Shown one piece after another: positions 6,339 to 14,336 of a stretch of 19,415 nucleotides of DNA. Both the position numbers and the translations under genes were made by a program. Under the pieces are notes generated by a model that saw only the letters and a list, made by a program, of their open reading frames with translations, was not told where the DNA came from and did not search any database. The first letter of the stretch is position 1. Every line of letters begins with the position of its first letter. This stretch comes from CAZVJA01 sp964626885 (lineage in GTDB: Bacteria; Planctomycetota; Planctomycetia; Planctomycetales; Planctomycetaceae), in NCBI GenBank assembly GCA_964626885.1, contig CAZVJA010000091.1, positions 1 through 19,415 of the forward strand, written 5' to 3'.

Positions 6339-7574
6339 TTGTCCACGGAACTGGGGGTATGTCCGTTGAACGATGATCTGGGGCGTTTGTTCCGTGAAGC
6401 AACAGGCCTGACCGATCCGATTCTCCTCCGCGTGACAAGGCCTCCCGCCGCGGAGGCGCAAACCCACACGTTGGAACTTCCGTTTGGAGTTCTGGGACGT
6501 GGGGAAGATTGCCACGTCCGGCTCGATAGCTCGAAGGTCAGCTTCCGCCACGTCTATTTGCAGGCGATCGCGGGGAAAATTTTTGCCATCGACCTCGGCA
6601 GCCGGAACGGAACCCACTGGCCCGATGGCGCGCACGGGTCCGGTTGGCTGACCGCCGAAGAACCGCTGGGGGTTGGGCCGTTTTCGATTCAACTCGACGC
6701 TGGGAGCGGCGGAGTCGCGGCGGAGCCATTGCCGGAAGACCTCCATCCCATGGAACGCTATCGACAGCAGCTTGGTCCCTTGCCGCAGGTCGATCTCGAA
6801 TTCTTGTATGAGAATGCGCCGCAGCCGACCTGGTCGGTCAGCCGCTTGATCACGCTCGTGGGACGCGGACCGCAGTGCAAGCTCCGGTTCGAATCGAAGA
6901 GCATTTCGACGGTGCATTGCAGCCTGGTGCTGACTCCCCAGGGGCTGTGGGTGGTCGATCTGCTGGGGAAAGGGGGGATTCTGGTCAACGACCAGCCGGT
7001 CCGTTACGCCCCTCTGCACCACGAGGACGAACTGAAGGTCGGCCGATACCGCATCGGAATCCGGTATGTCGACGAGGCGTTCGTCCCGGAGGTTGACGAC
7101 AACGACGAAAGCGCGGGTACGGCATTCGGCGATGACGAACTGCAATCCGATCTGTTCGAATTGTCTCCCTTCGAGGAGCATGTTTCCACCGCCGCGCGCC
7201 CGCTCGAATGGCTCGGTTCGATTTTCCGCATTGAAGGGGCGGGTAATACGTTGATCGTTATTCCGGTCGTCGACGGTTGCAGTTTCCGGTATGCCCAACT
7301 TCAGACGGAATCGAATTCGCTGCGTCGCAAGTTCGATATGCGCGAGTTCAAGCATTTGCTGATGGATTTGACCTATCTGCATTACTTCGGCTCCGAGTTG
7401 ATCGGTGTCCTCATCTCGCTGGCACGCAAGGCAACCGACGGGGGTGGGAAAGCCGCACTCTGCTGCGCCTCCGACAAAATGCTGGAAGTGCTGAAGAACA
7501 TGCGCCTGCACAAGCTTTGGCCTCACTACGCGACGCGCGAAGCCGCGCTCGACTCGTTTGAAAAGAAAACATGA
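6339..7574 (+). CDS. Double-FHA plus STAS-domain signalling protein
   Basis: The product is a 411-residue cytoplasmic protein with three modules. FHA 1 (about residues 27-118) has G53-R54, the phosphothreonine-binding S68-x-R70-H71, and N90-G91 in DLGSRNGT. FHA 2 (about 148-243) has G175-R176 and S190-T-V-H193, but its last motif reads GKGGILVN, so it is less canonical. An acidic linker (250-270) leads to a STAS-like domain (about 295-408), with S352 in HLLMDLTYLHYFGSELIGVLI at the place of the phosphorylated serine of SpoIIAA-type antagonists. It presumably reads Ser/Thr-kinase signals and passes them by partner switching. The start is uncertain: TTG 6339 or TTG 6369, neither with a strong ribosome-binding site. 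Its stop overlaps the start of the protease gene (ATGA). Confidence 0.8.
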   Translation: MSTELGVCPLNDDLGRLFREATGLTDPILLRVTRPPAAEAQTHTLELPFGVLGRGEDCHVRLDSSKVSFRHVYLQAIAGKIFAIDLGSRNGTHWPDGAHGSGWLTAEEPLGVGPFSIQLDAGSGGVAAEPLPEDLHPMERYRQQLGPLPQVDLEFLYENAPQPTWSVSRLITLVGRGPQCKLRFESKSISTVHCSLVLTPQGLWVVDLLGKGGILVNDQPVRYAPLHHEDELKVGRYRIGIRYVDEAFVPEVDDNDESAGTAFGDDELQSDLFELSPFEEHVSTAARPLEWLGSIFRIEGAGNTLIVIPVVDGCSFRYAQLQTESNSLRRKFDMREFKHLLMDLTYLHYFGSELIGVLISLARKATDGGGKAALCCASDKMLEVLKNMRLHKLWPHYATREAALDSFEKKT

Positions 7575-8410
7575 GTGACTCATCGGCCTCTCAACCCGCG
7601 AGCCCACCCCCCTCGGCTGCTGACTCACCAGCCGTCGTCGCGGTGAGTGAGCCGCGGCGCGATCCAAAGCCGTGGGGATTCTGGTGGACGCTGCTCTTTA
7701 CCGTCGGATTTGTGATCGTCTATGCAGTACTTCAGACCGTTTTGCTCGTCGGTTTGGTTCTGGTGGAAGATTCTCGCGACCCCGCACGGGCGCAAACTTC
7801 GATGCCGACAATTCAGAGATTCGAGGAAACGGCGGCGTCCGGCACGTTTGTGGGGCTGTTTACCACGGCTGCCGGAGTGTTGATCCCCATCGGCTGTGTC
7901 CTCGTCGCCTGGTTGCGCAAAGGCATTACGGTCTCCGATTATCTTGCTTTCCGAATCGTCAGCGCGAAGATGTTTTTCAGCTGGTTGGGCATCGGCGTGG
8001 CGTTTGCCGTCGGTTTCGATCTGCTCACTTGGGCCGTCAATCAGGATGTCATGTCGAATTTTATGACCAATGCCCGGACGACAGCCGCCTGGCTTCCGAT
8101 GTTCTGGATCGGCGTGGTGCTTGGCGCCCCCCTCTCCGAAGAGTTCTTCTTCCGGGGTTTTCTGCTGGCGGGGTTCAAGAACTCTGTTTTGGGGACGCAT
8201 GGTTCGGTCATCGTCATCGCCGCAATTTTCGCTGGTCTCCACCTGCAATACGAGCTGTTTGGCGTCCTGACGGTTTTCGGGCTGGGGCTTCTGCTCGGGT
8301 ATGCCCGCGTTTACTCCAATTCATTGTGGGTTCCCATCGCCATGCATGCCTTGCACAATTTCATCGCCACGGTTGAGCTCGAACTCTACCTGAGGTCGTT
8401 GCCGCAGTAG
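7571..8410 (+). CDS. CPBP-family intramembrane metalloprotease (CAAX protease/Abi type)
   Basis: The product is a 279-residue polytopic membrane protein. A Pro- and Ser-rich cytoplasmic N-terminus (1-35) precedes about six to eight membrane segments. The three family motifs are present: E190-E191-F-F-F-R195 in APLSEEFFFRG, H224 in IFAGLH, and H259/H262-N263 in AMHALHNF. Such enzymes cleave substrates within or at the membrane. In bacteria they range from prenyl-protein-like processing to bacteriocin immunity, so the substrate is unknown. ATG 7571 overlaps the stop of the FHA/STAS gene, implying translational coupling and a shared task. The permease gene follows after 39 bases. Confidence 0.88.
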   Translation: MSDSSASQPASPPPSAADSPAVVAVSEPRRDPKPWGFWWTLLFTVGFVIVYAVLQTVLLVGLVLVEDSRDPARAQTSMPTIQRFEETAASGTFVGLFTTAAGVLIPIGCVLVAWLRKGITVSDYLAFRIVSAKMFFSWLGIGVAFAVGFDLLTWAVNQDVMSNFMTNARTTAAWLPMFWIGVVLGAPLSEEFFFRGFLLAGFKNSVLGTHGSVIVIAAIFAGLHLQYELFGVLTVFGLGLLLGYARVYSNSLWVPIAMHALHNFIATVELELYLRSLPQ

Positions 8411-8449
8411 AATGCCAGCGGCGGAAAAAACAATCGCACGGAGGCGGCG

Positions 8450-9595
8450 ATGAACCAACCCGAGCAGACGCACGCAGCGTTTTGGAAAACGACTGTCACC
8501 CTCCTCCGGCACGAAGCCCGCACGCTCTGGCAGAATCGCATGGCGTGTGCCGTGTTGCTCCTGGCAATCGCCACCGCTCTCTTCCTGCGAATTGAACAGG
8601 ACCGGCGAGGGACGCTCCCCACCGAGGTCTGCTATGTCCTCTACTGGGAAGAAGATGCTCTCGTGCGGCATCTCCGCGATGCCGCCGCCCGGGCGAGCGA
8701 ACTCCACGGATTGCACATTGAAGTGCAGCCCGCTGAAAAATTCTCCGGCGAGGACGGTGTCATTCGGTATCCTCCCGGTTCGCATTCGATTCAGCTTCGG
8801 TCGCGCTCCGAAGCTGCCAAACAACCCGGCCGCGTGATTCTGTACTGGTACTCCGGTTCCGATCCCTCCGCGATTCTGCCTTACGCCGAATGGTTCGAGT
8901 CGACCGTCTTCACGTTTCTCGATCACGATCTCGAATGGGATGTGGCGGTGAAATCGTTGCGCCCTGAGCTGGTCGTGCTGGGGAAGCAGACGCGCGTGAC
9001 GCTCGACACCTTCCGTGAACCGCGGCAATCGTGGTCGGTGCTGGTCTGCGTTCTCCTCTTCTTCACGGCTTGTCATCTGCCGAAATTGAGCCTGGCGGAA
9101 GCGAATGCCGGTGGAATGATCCTCTCCGTCGTGACGACTCCCGCCGGCTGGCAGGGAATCTCGCGCACGCTGCGGCTGTTTTACGGTTTGCTGTCGATCG
9201 CGGCGGCCACTCTGTTGACCGCAATTCTGCAACCCGCGGCTCTCTACTCCGCAACCTACTGGTGGTGCCTGCTGTGCGCGGTGCTGGTGTATTCCGGCGT
9301 GGCATTCGTGATCGGCTCGTGGAGCCGGTCGGTCGCCTCGGCCAGTGCCGGGACAATCGGCTATGCGCTCTTTTCCGGCGCGGTCTGCGTGGTCCTGATC
9401 GCCATCGCGCGTTCTCGGGAAACCATTCCTCAGTTGCATATGATCGTCGAGGTGGCGCTCGTGCAATCGTTGAAGAGCGCGGCAGCCGGTCTGTCGTTCG
9501 ACATCCACAACCGCGGGCTCACCGCTTTGCTCACCTGGGGGCTTTTCTGGCAACTCGCCGGCGAGTTCAGCTTCCGCCGCTTGCAGCATCGTTGA
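8450..9595 (+). CDS. ABC-2-type permease-like membrane protein
   Basis: The product is 381 residues. The start ATG 8450 has GGAGG five bases upstream. One membrane segment near residues 32-47 is followed by a large extracytoplasmic domain (about 48-194) and a cluster of four or more segments (about 195-212, 243-262, 271-290, 300-322, then a last one near 360). The stretch AEANAGGMILSVVTTPAGWQGISRTLRLFYG resembles the coupling-helix region of ABC-2 permeases. No ATPase gene is adjacent, so a transporter role is only inferred. It follows the CPBP gene by 39 bases and may share its transcript. Confidence 0.6.
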   Translation: MNQPEQTHAAFWKTTVTLLRHEARTLWQNRMACAVLLLAIATALFLRIEQDRRGTLPTEVCYVLYWEEDALVRHLRDAAARASELHGLHIEVQPAEKFSGEDGVIRYPPGSHSIQLRSRSEAAKQPGRVILYWYSGSDPSAILPYAEWFESTVFTFLDHDLEWDVAVKSLRPELVVLGKQTRVTLDTFREPRQSWSVLVCVLLFFTACHLPKLSLAEANAGGMILSVVTTPAGWQGISRTLRLFYGLLSIAAATLLTAILQPAALYSATYWWCLLCAVLVYSGVAFVIGSWSRSVASASAGTIGYALFSGAVCVVLIAIARSRETIPQLHMIVEVALVQSLKSAAAGLSFDIHNRGLTALLTWGLFWQLAGEFSFRRLQHR

Positions 9596-9620
9596 CCCGC
9601 CTGCCCACGATTTCCTGGAC

Positions 9621-9649
9621 TGGCCATGTTCAGCCGAACCACATACAAT
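9621..9649 (+). promoter_or_regulatory. Candidate promoter of the DUF6677 gene pair
   Basis: TGGCCA at 9621-9626 and TACAAT at 9644-9649 are 17 bases apart, matching the consensus hexamers at four and five positions. It would leave a leader of about 100 bases before ATG 9755, which otherwise shows no features. Confidence 0.3.
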
Positions 9650-9754
9650 GCCCGAAACCGACGCAACCGCGCGACCGGACGGCGGGTATTCTTTGAGTGA
9701 TGCGGCGATTCCGTCGCGAGTTTTTTCCACCAAACCTCGGCACGCACCATCCCG

Positions 9755-10681
9755 ATGTCCCATTCCCGCGTTCCCCTCAAAAATCCCTGGCTGGCCATGC
9801 TGCTGGCGTTTCTCATTCCTGGGCTCGGGCACCTGTACCAGGGACGCCGGTTCAAAGCCGCCATCTACTTCCTGTGCATCGTTCCGACCTTTCTGTACGG
9901 CATGCATCTGGGCGACTGGCGAGTCACCTATTGGCTTCGTGACCCGACGAACGTCCTCAACCCGTATTACGCCCAATTCTGGGTTGGCTTGCCGGCGCTC
10001 CCGTCGCTGATTCAGTCGCGGCGGTTCCAAAGTGCCGACAATCCCCCGAACCCTCCGCTTGAGGCGGCTGTCGCGTGCGATTTCCAGGGAACTCTTCGTG
10101 GCTATCATGATTCCAACGGAGTCTTGCGAGACGGAAAGATTGACGGTCAGATCACGCTCGAACCGGTCGATCGCGCGATCGGCCGCGTGAAGGGGAACTT
10201 CAACGGCACACTGACAACTGACAACGGCACGGAACCGATCGAATTTTCGATCGGCGGAGTGCCGACGCTCGACACGCGCATCGGCGCCGAGCCTCGGCGG
10301 CAAATTCTCTGCGATGTTGTCTCCGGCAACGCCGCCGATGAGGGCCGCTCTTTGGGCAAAGTCACGGGATCAATTCCTCGCACGTTCTGGAACTGGTTCC
10401 AGGTGCCGCCGACCGAGTTTCAAGTTCAAGATCTGAACCGTGAGCTGGGCAAAATGCTCGAGCTGGCGCAAATCTTCACGATGATTGCCGGCTTGTTGAA
10501 CATCCTCGCCATCTGGGACGCGCTCGAAGGGCCCGCCTACGGTTATGGCGAGCTTCACTCAAGTCGTGACGACGCCAATCCCCCCGACAAAAAATCGGCT
10601 GGACTTCCCCCCTCGGGCACGCCGGATGGCCGCGCGATGGGGAAACCGCAACCCGTGACCGCCCGCAGCGGCATGGGTTGA
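9755..10681 (+). CDS. DUF6677-family membrane protein
   Basis: The product is 308 residues. The N-terminus (VPLKNPWLAMLLAFLIPGLGHLYQGRRFKAAIYFLCIVPTFLYGMHLG) is the double-helix motif with the GLGHLYQGR turn of TM2-like and DUF6677 proteins, which I associate with planctomycetes. The central part (about residues 105-225) is soluble and strand-rich. A last hydrophobic segment (about 238-258, LAQIFTMIAGLLNILAIWDALEG) is followed by a disordered polar tail. The function is unknown. The next gene, a 68-residue membrane protein, begins 31 bases downstream and probably belongs to the same operon. Confidence 0.75.
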   Translation: MSHSRVPLKNPWLAMLLAFLIPGLGHLYQGRRFKAAIYFLCIVPTFLYGMHLGDWRVTYWLRDPTNVLNPYYAQFWVGLPALPSLIQSRRFQSADNPPNPPLEAAVACDFQGTLRGYHDSNGVLRDGKIDGQITLEPVDRAIGRVKGNFNGTLTTDNGTEPIEFSIGGVPTLDTRIGAEPRRQILCDVVSGNAADEGRSLGKVTGSIPRTFWNWFQVPPTEFQVQDLNRELGKMLELAQIFTMIAGLLNILAIWDALEGPAYGYGELHSSRDDANPPDKKSAGLPPSGTPDGRAMGKPQPVTARSGMG

Positions 10682-10712
10682 AACAGCGGAAAACGCTTCG
10701 GAATCAATTCAC

Positions 10713-10919
10713 ATGGCTGAATTACTTCTTTTCGCCAACGGAACCAACGTCTCGTGGTATCTGCTCCCGTTGGCGGTGGTCATCAGCCTCTGCTACAGCG
10801 CCAGCCGCTATGAGCGCCCCGAGCACATCATGCGTCGGTCGGTGCGGTTGTTTTTCACGATCCTGACCTTCATGAGCGTGGTGCTGGGAGTTTTGTACCT
10901 GTTGTCGTTCCAGTTGTGA
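10713..10919 (+). CDS. Small two-helix membrane protein
   Basis: The product is 68 residues with two hydrophobic segments, about 14-28 (SWYLLPLAVVISLCY) and 47-66 (LFFTILTFMSVVLGVLYLLS), joined by a basic loop (SRYERPEHIMRRSVR). It follows the DUF6677 gene by 31 bases. I recall the same pairing in planctomycete genomes, which supports it as a real gene. No catalytic motif is visible. Confidence 0.7.
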   Translation: MAELLLFANGTNVSWYLLPLAVVISLCYSASRYERPEHIMRRSVRLFFTILTFMSVVLGVLYLLSFQL

Positions 10920-10962
10920 GCTGGTTGCCATTGTGGAATAACGGCAGGCTCGTCGGAAAAGC

Positions 10963-10980
10963 AGCGGCTCGGCGGCCGCT
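10963..10980. terminator. GC-rich hairpin between convergent genes
   Basis: AGCGGC at 10963-10968 pairs with GCCGCT at 10975-10980. It lies midway between two convergent stop codons (10919 and 11001). The short stem and missing T-run keep confidence low. Confidence 0.25.
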
Positions 10981-11000
10981 TCGCCGTTCCGGTCTGGAAC

Positions 11001-11915
11001 CTATCTCCTCTTGAGACTTTTCGTCTCCACGAACGCGTCGATCTTTTCGCTCAGTTCCCGCATCTGTTTGTCCTCTTCCGCGCGGGGCTTGGCTTCTTTG
11101 ATCGCCATGACGGCGTCGGCTTTCGCTTTGGCTAACTGCTCCTTCTTGGGCTGATACTGCTCCAGCTTTCCCAGCACGGGGCGCGCGTTGGCTCCAAATT
11201 TCCGCAGGGAGTACACCGCCATCGAGGCCAACCCGTCGTCGCCAACATCGAGCAGCGTAGCGACTTCCTTCGCGCTCTCCGGGTTGTGAGCATCAACGCT
11301 GGCCAGCAATCCGGCGGCGTAGCCGCGCAGGGTCGTCGATTGCGACCGCAGTCCCGCGAGACAGCGTTGCCGCATCTGGCTGGGCCCCACCAGATCAACA
11401 CCCACCGGGATTTTCAGGTTCTGCAGATCCTCCGGCTGATTGACGTAGATATAAAACGTGGGGCAAAGGTCAAACAGGCCAGCGACGTCCACTGCTTCTC
11501 CGTCGGGATGGGCTTTCGCCTCCCTCTCATGGTATGCCTTCGCGATCCCTCCGACGATGTGCAACCGGTAATTGCTGACCACCGTCATGCCGTTGTAGGT
11601 GACGGTTTGCCCCGGACCCGGCAGCAACACAATCTGATACCGCTCCAGCTCGGCCCGCCAGTAATTCTCCAGTCCGGCATTGATGGCATTCGCATCGCCG
11701 TGAAACCAAAAATCCTCGTTGCCGTTCGTCCAGACGCGATAGACCCGGTACGGGTCATTCGCAACCTTGACGATTCCCGGCCAATCCTTGTAGTTCTCCC
11801 CGTTCACCGGGTTGTTGCCATATTCCGACTCGCTCAATCCCCACGCCAACTTGCCGGCGACGAGGACAGCAACGGCGATGCACAGCCTTCCCCATTGACG
11901 TCTCCCACTTCTCAT
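11001..11915 (-). CDS. Secreted protein of unknown function with a helical-repeat-like C-terminus
   Basis: The product is 304 residues. The ATG at 11915 is preceded by GGGAGA. A signal peptide is visible (RRQWGRLCIAVAVLVAGKLAWGL, cleavage around residue 27). About residues 50-180 form a mixed domain containing VYRVWTNGNEDFWFHGDANAINAGLENY and YNGMTVVSNYRLHIVGGIAKAYHER. About 185-255 resemble HEAT-like helical pairs (RSQSTTLRGYAAGLLASV, DDGLASMAVYSLRKFGANARPVLGKL). The last 50 residues are a charged helix. I do not recognise the family. It stands alone, divergent from the exported deacetylase gene. Confidence 0.65.
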   Translation of the reverse strand: MRSGRRQWGRLCIAVAVLVAGKLAWGLSESEYGNNPVNGENYKDWPGIVKVANDPYRVYRVWTNGNEDFWFHGDANAINAGLENYWRAELERYQIVLLPGPGQTVTYNGMTVVSNYRLHIVGGIAKAYHEREAKAHPDGEAVDVAGLFDLCPTFYIYVNQPEDLQNLKIPVGVDLVGPSQMRQRCLAGLRSQSTTLRGYAAGLLASVDAHNPESAKEVATLLDVGDDGLASMAVYSLRKFGANARPVLGKLEQYQPKKEQLAKAKADAVMAIKEAKPRAEEDKQMRELSEKIDAFVETKSLKRR

Positions 11916-12271
11916 TTCGTTCTCCCTTCGACCGGAATAGTTTCAACTCCCCCAAATCCATGACGTTTGAGAGGGAACGATTCTTAGAAAACTTTTGCGG
12001 TCAATGTTCTCAGCAAACCTTCGTTTCCATCACCCGCAATGGTCTATGCCGTGGCCGTTTCTGTTCAAAAATGAGAGTCATCCTGTTCCCGTCGCGCGCA
12101 TCTTCATTGTACGGGCTGAGAAACCGGGATGAGATGCGGATTGAGAAGATCCTCAGATTCTGCGTATTGTGTAGAGCGCGCGAAAATCGGATTGCCCTCG
12201 TCAACCGAGGTAGCCGTAAGAAGGAAAGTCCTGCAATCTGTGTCCGTATTTCGAATCCTCGGAAAGCACCC
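11916..12271. other. Divergent intergenic region, no gene supported
   Basis: This 356-base spacer separates the minus-strand secreted protein from the plus-strand exported deacetylase. An open frame crosses it in frame with the deacetylase, but its product there is Arg- and Cys-rich with no membrane or domain pattern, so I treat it as non-coding. Promoters for both genes should lie here; I found no hexamer pair good enough to name. Confidence 0.4.
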
Positions 12272-13072
12272 ATGCGAATTTCGTCCTCCTCGGTCCTCGT
12301 TCTGTTGATGTTCGCAGCGGCCTTTGCCGCACAAGCCACAGTTGGGACCAAAGCGATTCGCGCTGCGGATCAGCCCCCTGCGGCCTCCGAGAAAAAACTC
12401 AAAATCGTCGTTTTCGGCGCGCATCCGGATGATCCCGAAAGTGGCGCGGGAGGGCTGATTCTCCACCTGTCGCGCGCCGGGCACGACGTCCACGTGGCCT
12501 ATGCCGTGATGTATCGCGAAGGAAGAAAATATTTCGGCCGTGACGAGAAAGAAGTGCGTCGAGAAGAATCGACGGCAGCTTGCAAAATTCTCGGCGCGAC
12601 ACCCCACTTCTTTGACTACTCCGCCGGGCGGCTCTACGTAGACGCGGCGACGGTCGAAAAAATCTCGACATGGCTCGATGAAGTGAGGCCCGACATTGTC
12701 GTCACCCATTGGCCAATCGACACTCACTCCGACCACAATGCCATCAGCAATCTCATCTGGCGGTCCTATCGCCGTCAGGGAGGATGGAATCTGTATTACT
12801 TTGAGGTGAACGCGGGACACCAGACTTTGACATTCCAACCGAACCTCTACCTCGACGTTTCCCAGCTCCGTGAAACAAAACGGAATGCTCTGATGATGCA
12901 CCAGAGCCAGGACCCAAACCAGATTTGGAATGTCCATCATGACCCGATGCAGCGCCTGCGGGGGAGCGAATGCGGCGTGGAATTCGCCGAAGGTTACATT
13001 CTTGTCGAGGCCAAGGCCGGCTGCCCGCTGCTGCCGGTCACGTTTTTGCCCATGCGTTCCGGCAGCCGGTGA
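12272..13072 (+). CDS. Exported LmbE/PIG-L family deacetylase
   Basis: The product is 266 residues. ATG 12272 has GGAAAG six bases upstream and yields a signal peptide (MRISSSSVLVLLMFAAAFAAQA, cleavage near 22-32). Metal-binding motifs are GAHPDDPESGAGG (H51, D53, D54) and THSDHNAISN (H152, D154, H155). The family hydrolyses N-acetyl groups from amino sugars or related compounds; export suggests an extracytoplasmic or polysaccharide substrate. It differs from the intracellular BshB1-like copy at 3989 in lacking the YYFW and ARYWG blocks. The gmd-fcl operon lies downstream, but a separate promoter lies between them, so functional linkage is only suggestive. Confidence 0.85.
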   Translation: MRISSSSVLVLLMFAAAFAAQATVGTKAIRAADQPPAASEKKLKIVVFGAHPDDPESGAGGLILHLSRAGHDVHVAYAVMYREGRKYFGRDEKEVRREESTAACKILGATPHFFDYSAGRLYVDAATVEKISTWLDEVRPDIVVTHWPIDTHSDHNAISNLIWRSYRRQGGWNLYYFEVNAGHQTLTFQPNLYLDVSQLRETKRNALMMHQSQDPNQIWNVHHDPMQRLRGSECGVEFAEGYILVEAKAGCPLLPVTFLPMRSGSR

Positions 13073-13116
13073 GCACTGCCGAGGTAGACCCAACACTTTT
13101 TTCCATGCAGAAAAAA

Positions 13117-13147
13117 GGAGAGGAAACCATCGTTTTGACACCTCTCC
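13117..13147. other. Extended hairpin overlapping the gmd promoter
   Basis: GGAGAGG at 13117-13123 pairs with CCTCTCC at 13141-13147, and inside it AAAC pairs with GTTT around a CATC loop. The -35 hexamer TTGACA (13135-13140) lies within this structure. Just upstream TTTTTTC (13097-13103) pairs with GAAAAAA (13110-13116). It could end the deacetylase transcript or mark a regulator site. Confidence 0.35.
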
Positions 13148-13164
13148 CTCGCGGAACGTATAAA
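13135..13164 (+). promoter_or_regulatory. Sigma70-type promoter of the gmd-fcl operon
   Basis: A perfect TTGACA at 13135-13140 and TATAAA at 13159-13164 are separated by 18 bases. This is the best promoter match in the window. Transcription would start near 13171, giving a leader of about 98 bases before the gmd ATG at 13269. Confidence 0.6.
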
Positions 13165-13268
13165 GGAGAAAAGAGGCCGAGTCCGCGCGGGTTGATTCCC
13201 ATCCAGACGATAAATGATCCCGGCCTCCCTGTCCCCCCTTCCGTACGGAAAAATCCAGGGCACTCCGA

Positions 13269-14336
13269 ATGACCCCAAAAACCGCGCTCATCACCGGAGT
13301 CACCGGGCAGGACGGTGCGTTCCTTGCCGAACTGCTCCTTTCCAAAGGCTATGTCGTCCACGGGGTCAAACGCCGATCCTCCTCCTTCAACACCGAGCGG
13401 GTCGACCATCTCTACCAAGACCCGCACGAGCAGAACGTCCGCTTCTTCCTGCACTACGGCGACATGACCGATGCGACCAACCTCATCCGCATCGTGCAGG
13501 AAACACAACCCGATGAAATCTACAATCTCGCCGCGCAAAGCCACGTGCAGGTCAGCTTCGAGACCGCCGAATACACCGCGAATGCCGACGCGCTCGGCGC
13601 GCTGCGGCTGCTCGAAGCAATCCGCATCTTGAAGATGGAGCGGAAGACACGTTTCTACCAGGCTTCGACCTCCGAACTTTATGGCGACTCCCCCCCGCCG
13701 CAGAACGAATCGACCCCCTTCCGCCCGCGCAGCCCTTACGCCGCCGCAAAGCTGTATGCTTACTGGATGACGGTGAATTACCGTGATGCCTACGGCCTGC
13801 ATGCATCGAACGGCATACTATTCAACCACGAAGGGCCGACCCGCGGCGAAACGTTCGTCACTCGCAAAATCACCCGCGCCGTGGCAGCCATCGAAGCGGG
13901 TTCGGAACAAAAACTCTTTCTCGGCAACCTCGATGCCCGCCGCGACTGGGGACACGCCCGCGATTTCGTCCAAGGGATGTGGCAGATCGTCCAGCAACCA
14001 CAGCCGGACGATTACGTCCTCGCGACCGGTGTCGCCCACACCGTGCGGGAGTTCGCGGAAGCGGCCTTCAATACCATCGGCATCCAACTCAAATGGTCGG
14101 GAAAAGGAGTCGACGAACAAGGAACCGACGCCGCCACCGGCAAGGTGCTCGTCGAAATCGATCCCCGATACTTCCGCCCGACCGAAGTGGGGCACCTCGT
14201 CGGCGATCCGACCAAGGCTCGCGAAAAACTCGGTTGGCGGCACACCGTCGAATTTGAGCAGCTCGTTCGCGACATGGTCGAAGCGGACCGCGCGCGATTG
14301 AAAGCCAAGCGCGGCGCCACGGGGAAGTCGTCATGA
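13269..14336 (+). CDS. gmd: GDP-mannose 4,6-dehydratase
   Basis: This 355-residue NADP-dependent short-chain dehydrogenase converts GDP-D-mannose to GDP-4-keto-6-deoxy-mannose, the first step to GDP-L-fucose and related deoxy sugars. The nucleotide-binding motif is G10-V-T-G13-Q-D-G16. Gmd-specific blocks include KRRSSSFNTERVDHLY, YNLAAQSHVQVSFE, the active-site ASTSELYG (T133, E135), the Y157-x-x-x-K161 pair in SPYAAAKLYAYW, and FNHEGPTRGETFVTRKITRA. Length fits the family. ATG 13269 has AGGG eight bases upstream. Its stop overlaps the start of fcl (ATGA), so the two are translationally coupled. Confidence 0.97.
   Translation: MTPKTALITGVTGQDGAFLAELLLSKGYVVHGVKRRSSSFNTERVDHLYQDPHEQNVRFFLHYGDMTDATNLIRIVQETQPDEIYNLAAQSHVQVSFETAEYTANADALGALRLLEAIRILKMERKTRFYQASTSELYGDSPPPQNESTPFRPRSPYAAAKLYAYWMTVNYRDAYGLHASNGILFNHEGPTRGETFVTRKITRAVAAIEAGSEQKLFLGNLDARRDWGHARDFVQGMWQIVQQPQPDDYVLATGVAHTVREFAEAAFNTIGIQLKWSGKGVDEQGTDAATGKVLVEIDPRYFRPTEVGHLVGDPTKAREKLGWRHTVEFEQLVRDMVEADRARLKAKRGATGKSS

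Noticed and set aside
6027..7667. A 546-residue minus-strand open frame
   Set aside because: It is antisense to the FHA/STAS gene, whose motifs are clear; no recognisable protein pattern.
8321..10303. A 660-residue minus-strand open frame
   Set aside because: It lies antisense to well-supported plus-strand genes (permease, DUF6677), is Arg/Gly/His-rich and has no domain pattern; an ordinary shadow frame in GC-rich DNA.
11960..12271. N-terminal extension of the exported deacetylase
   Set aside because: It would bury the signal peptide more than 100 residues inside the protein; ATG 12272 has a proper ribosome-binding site.
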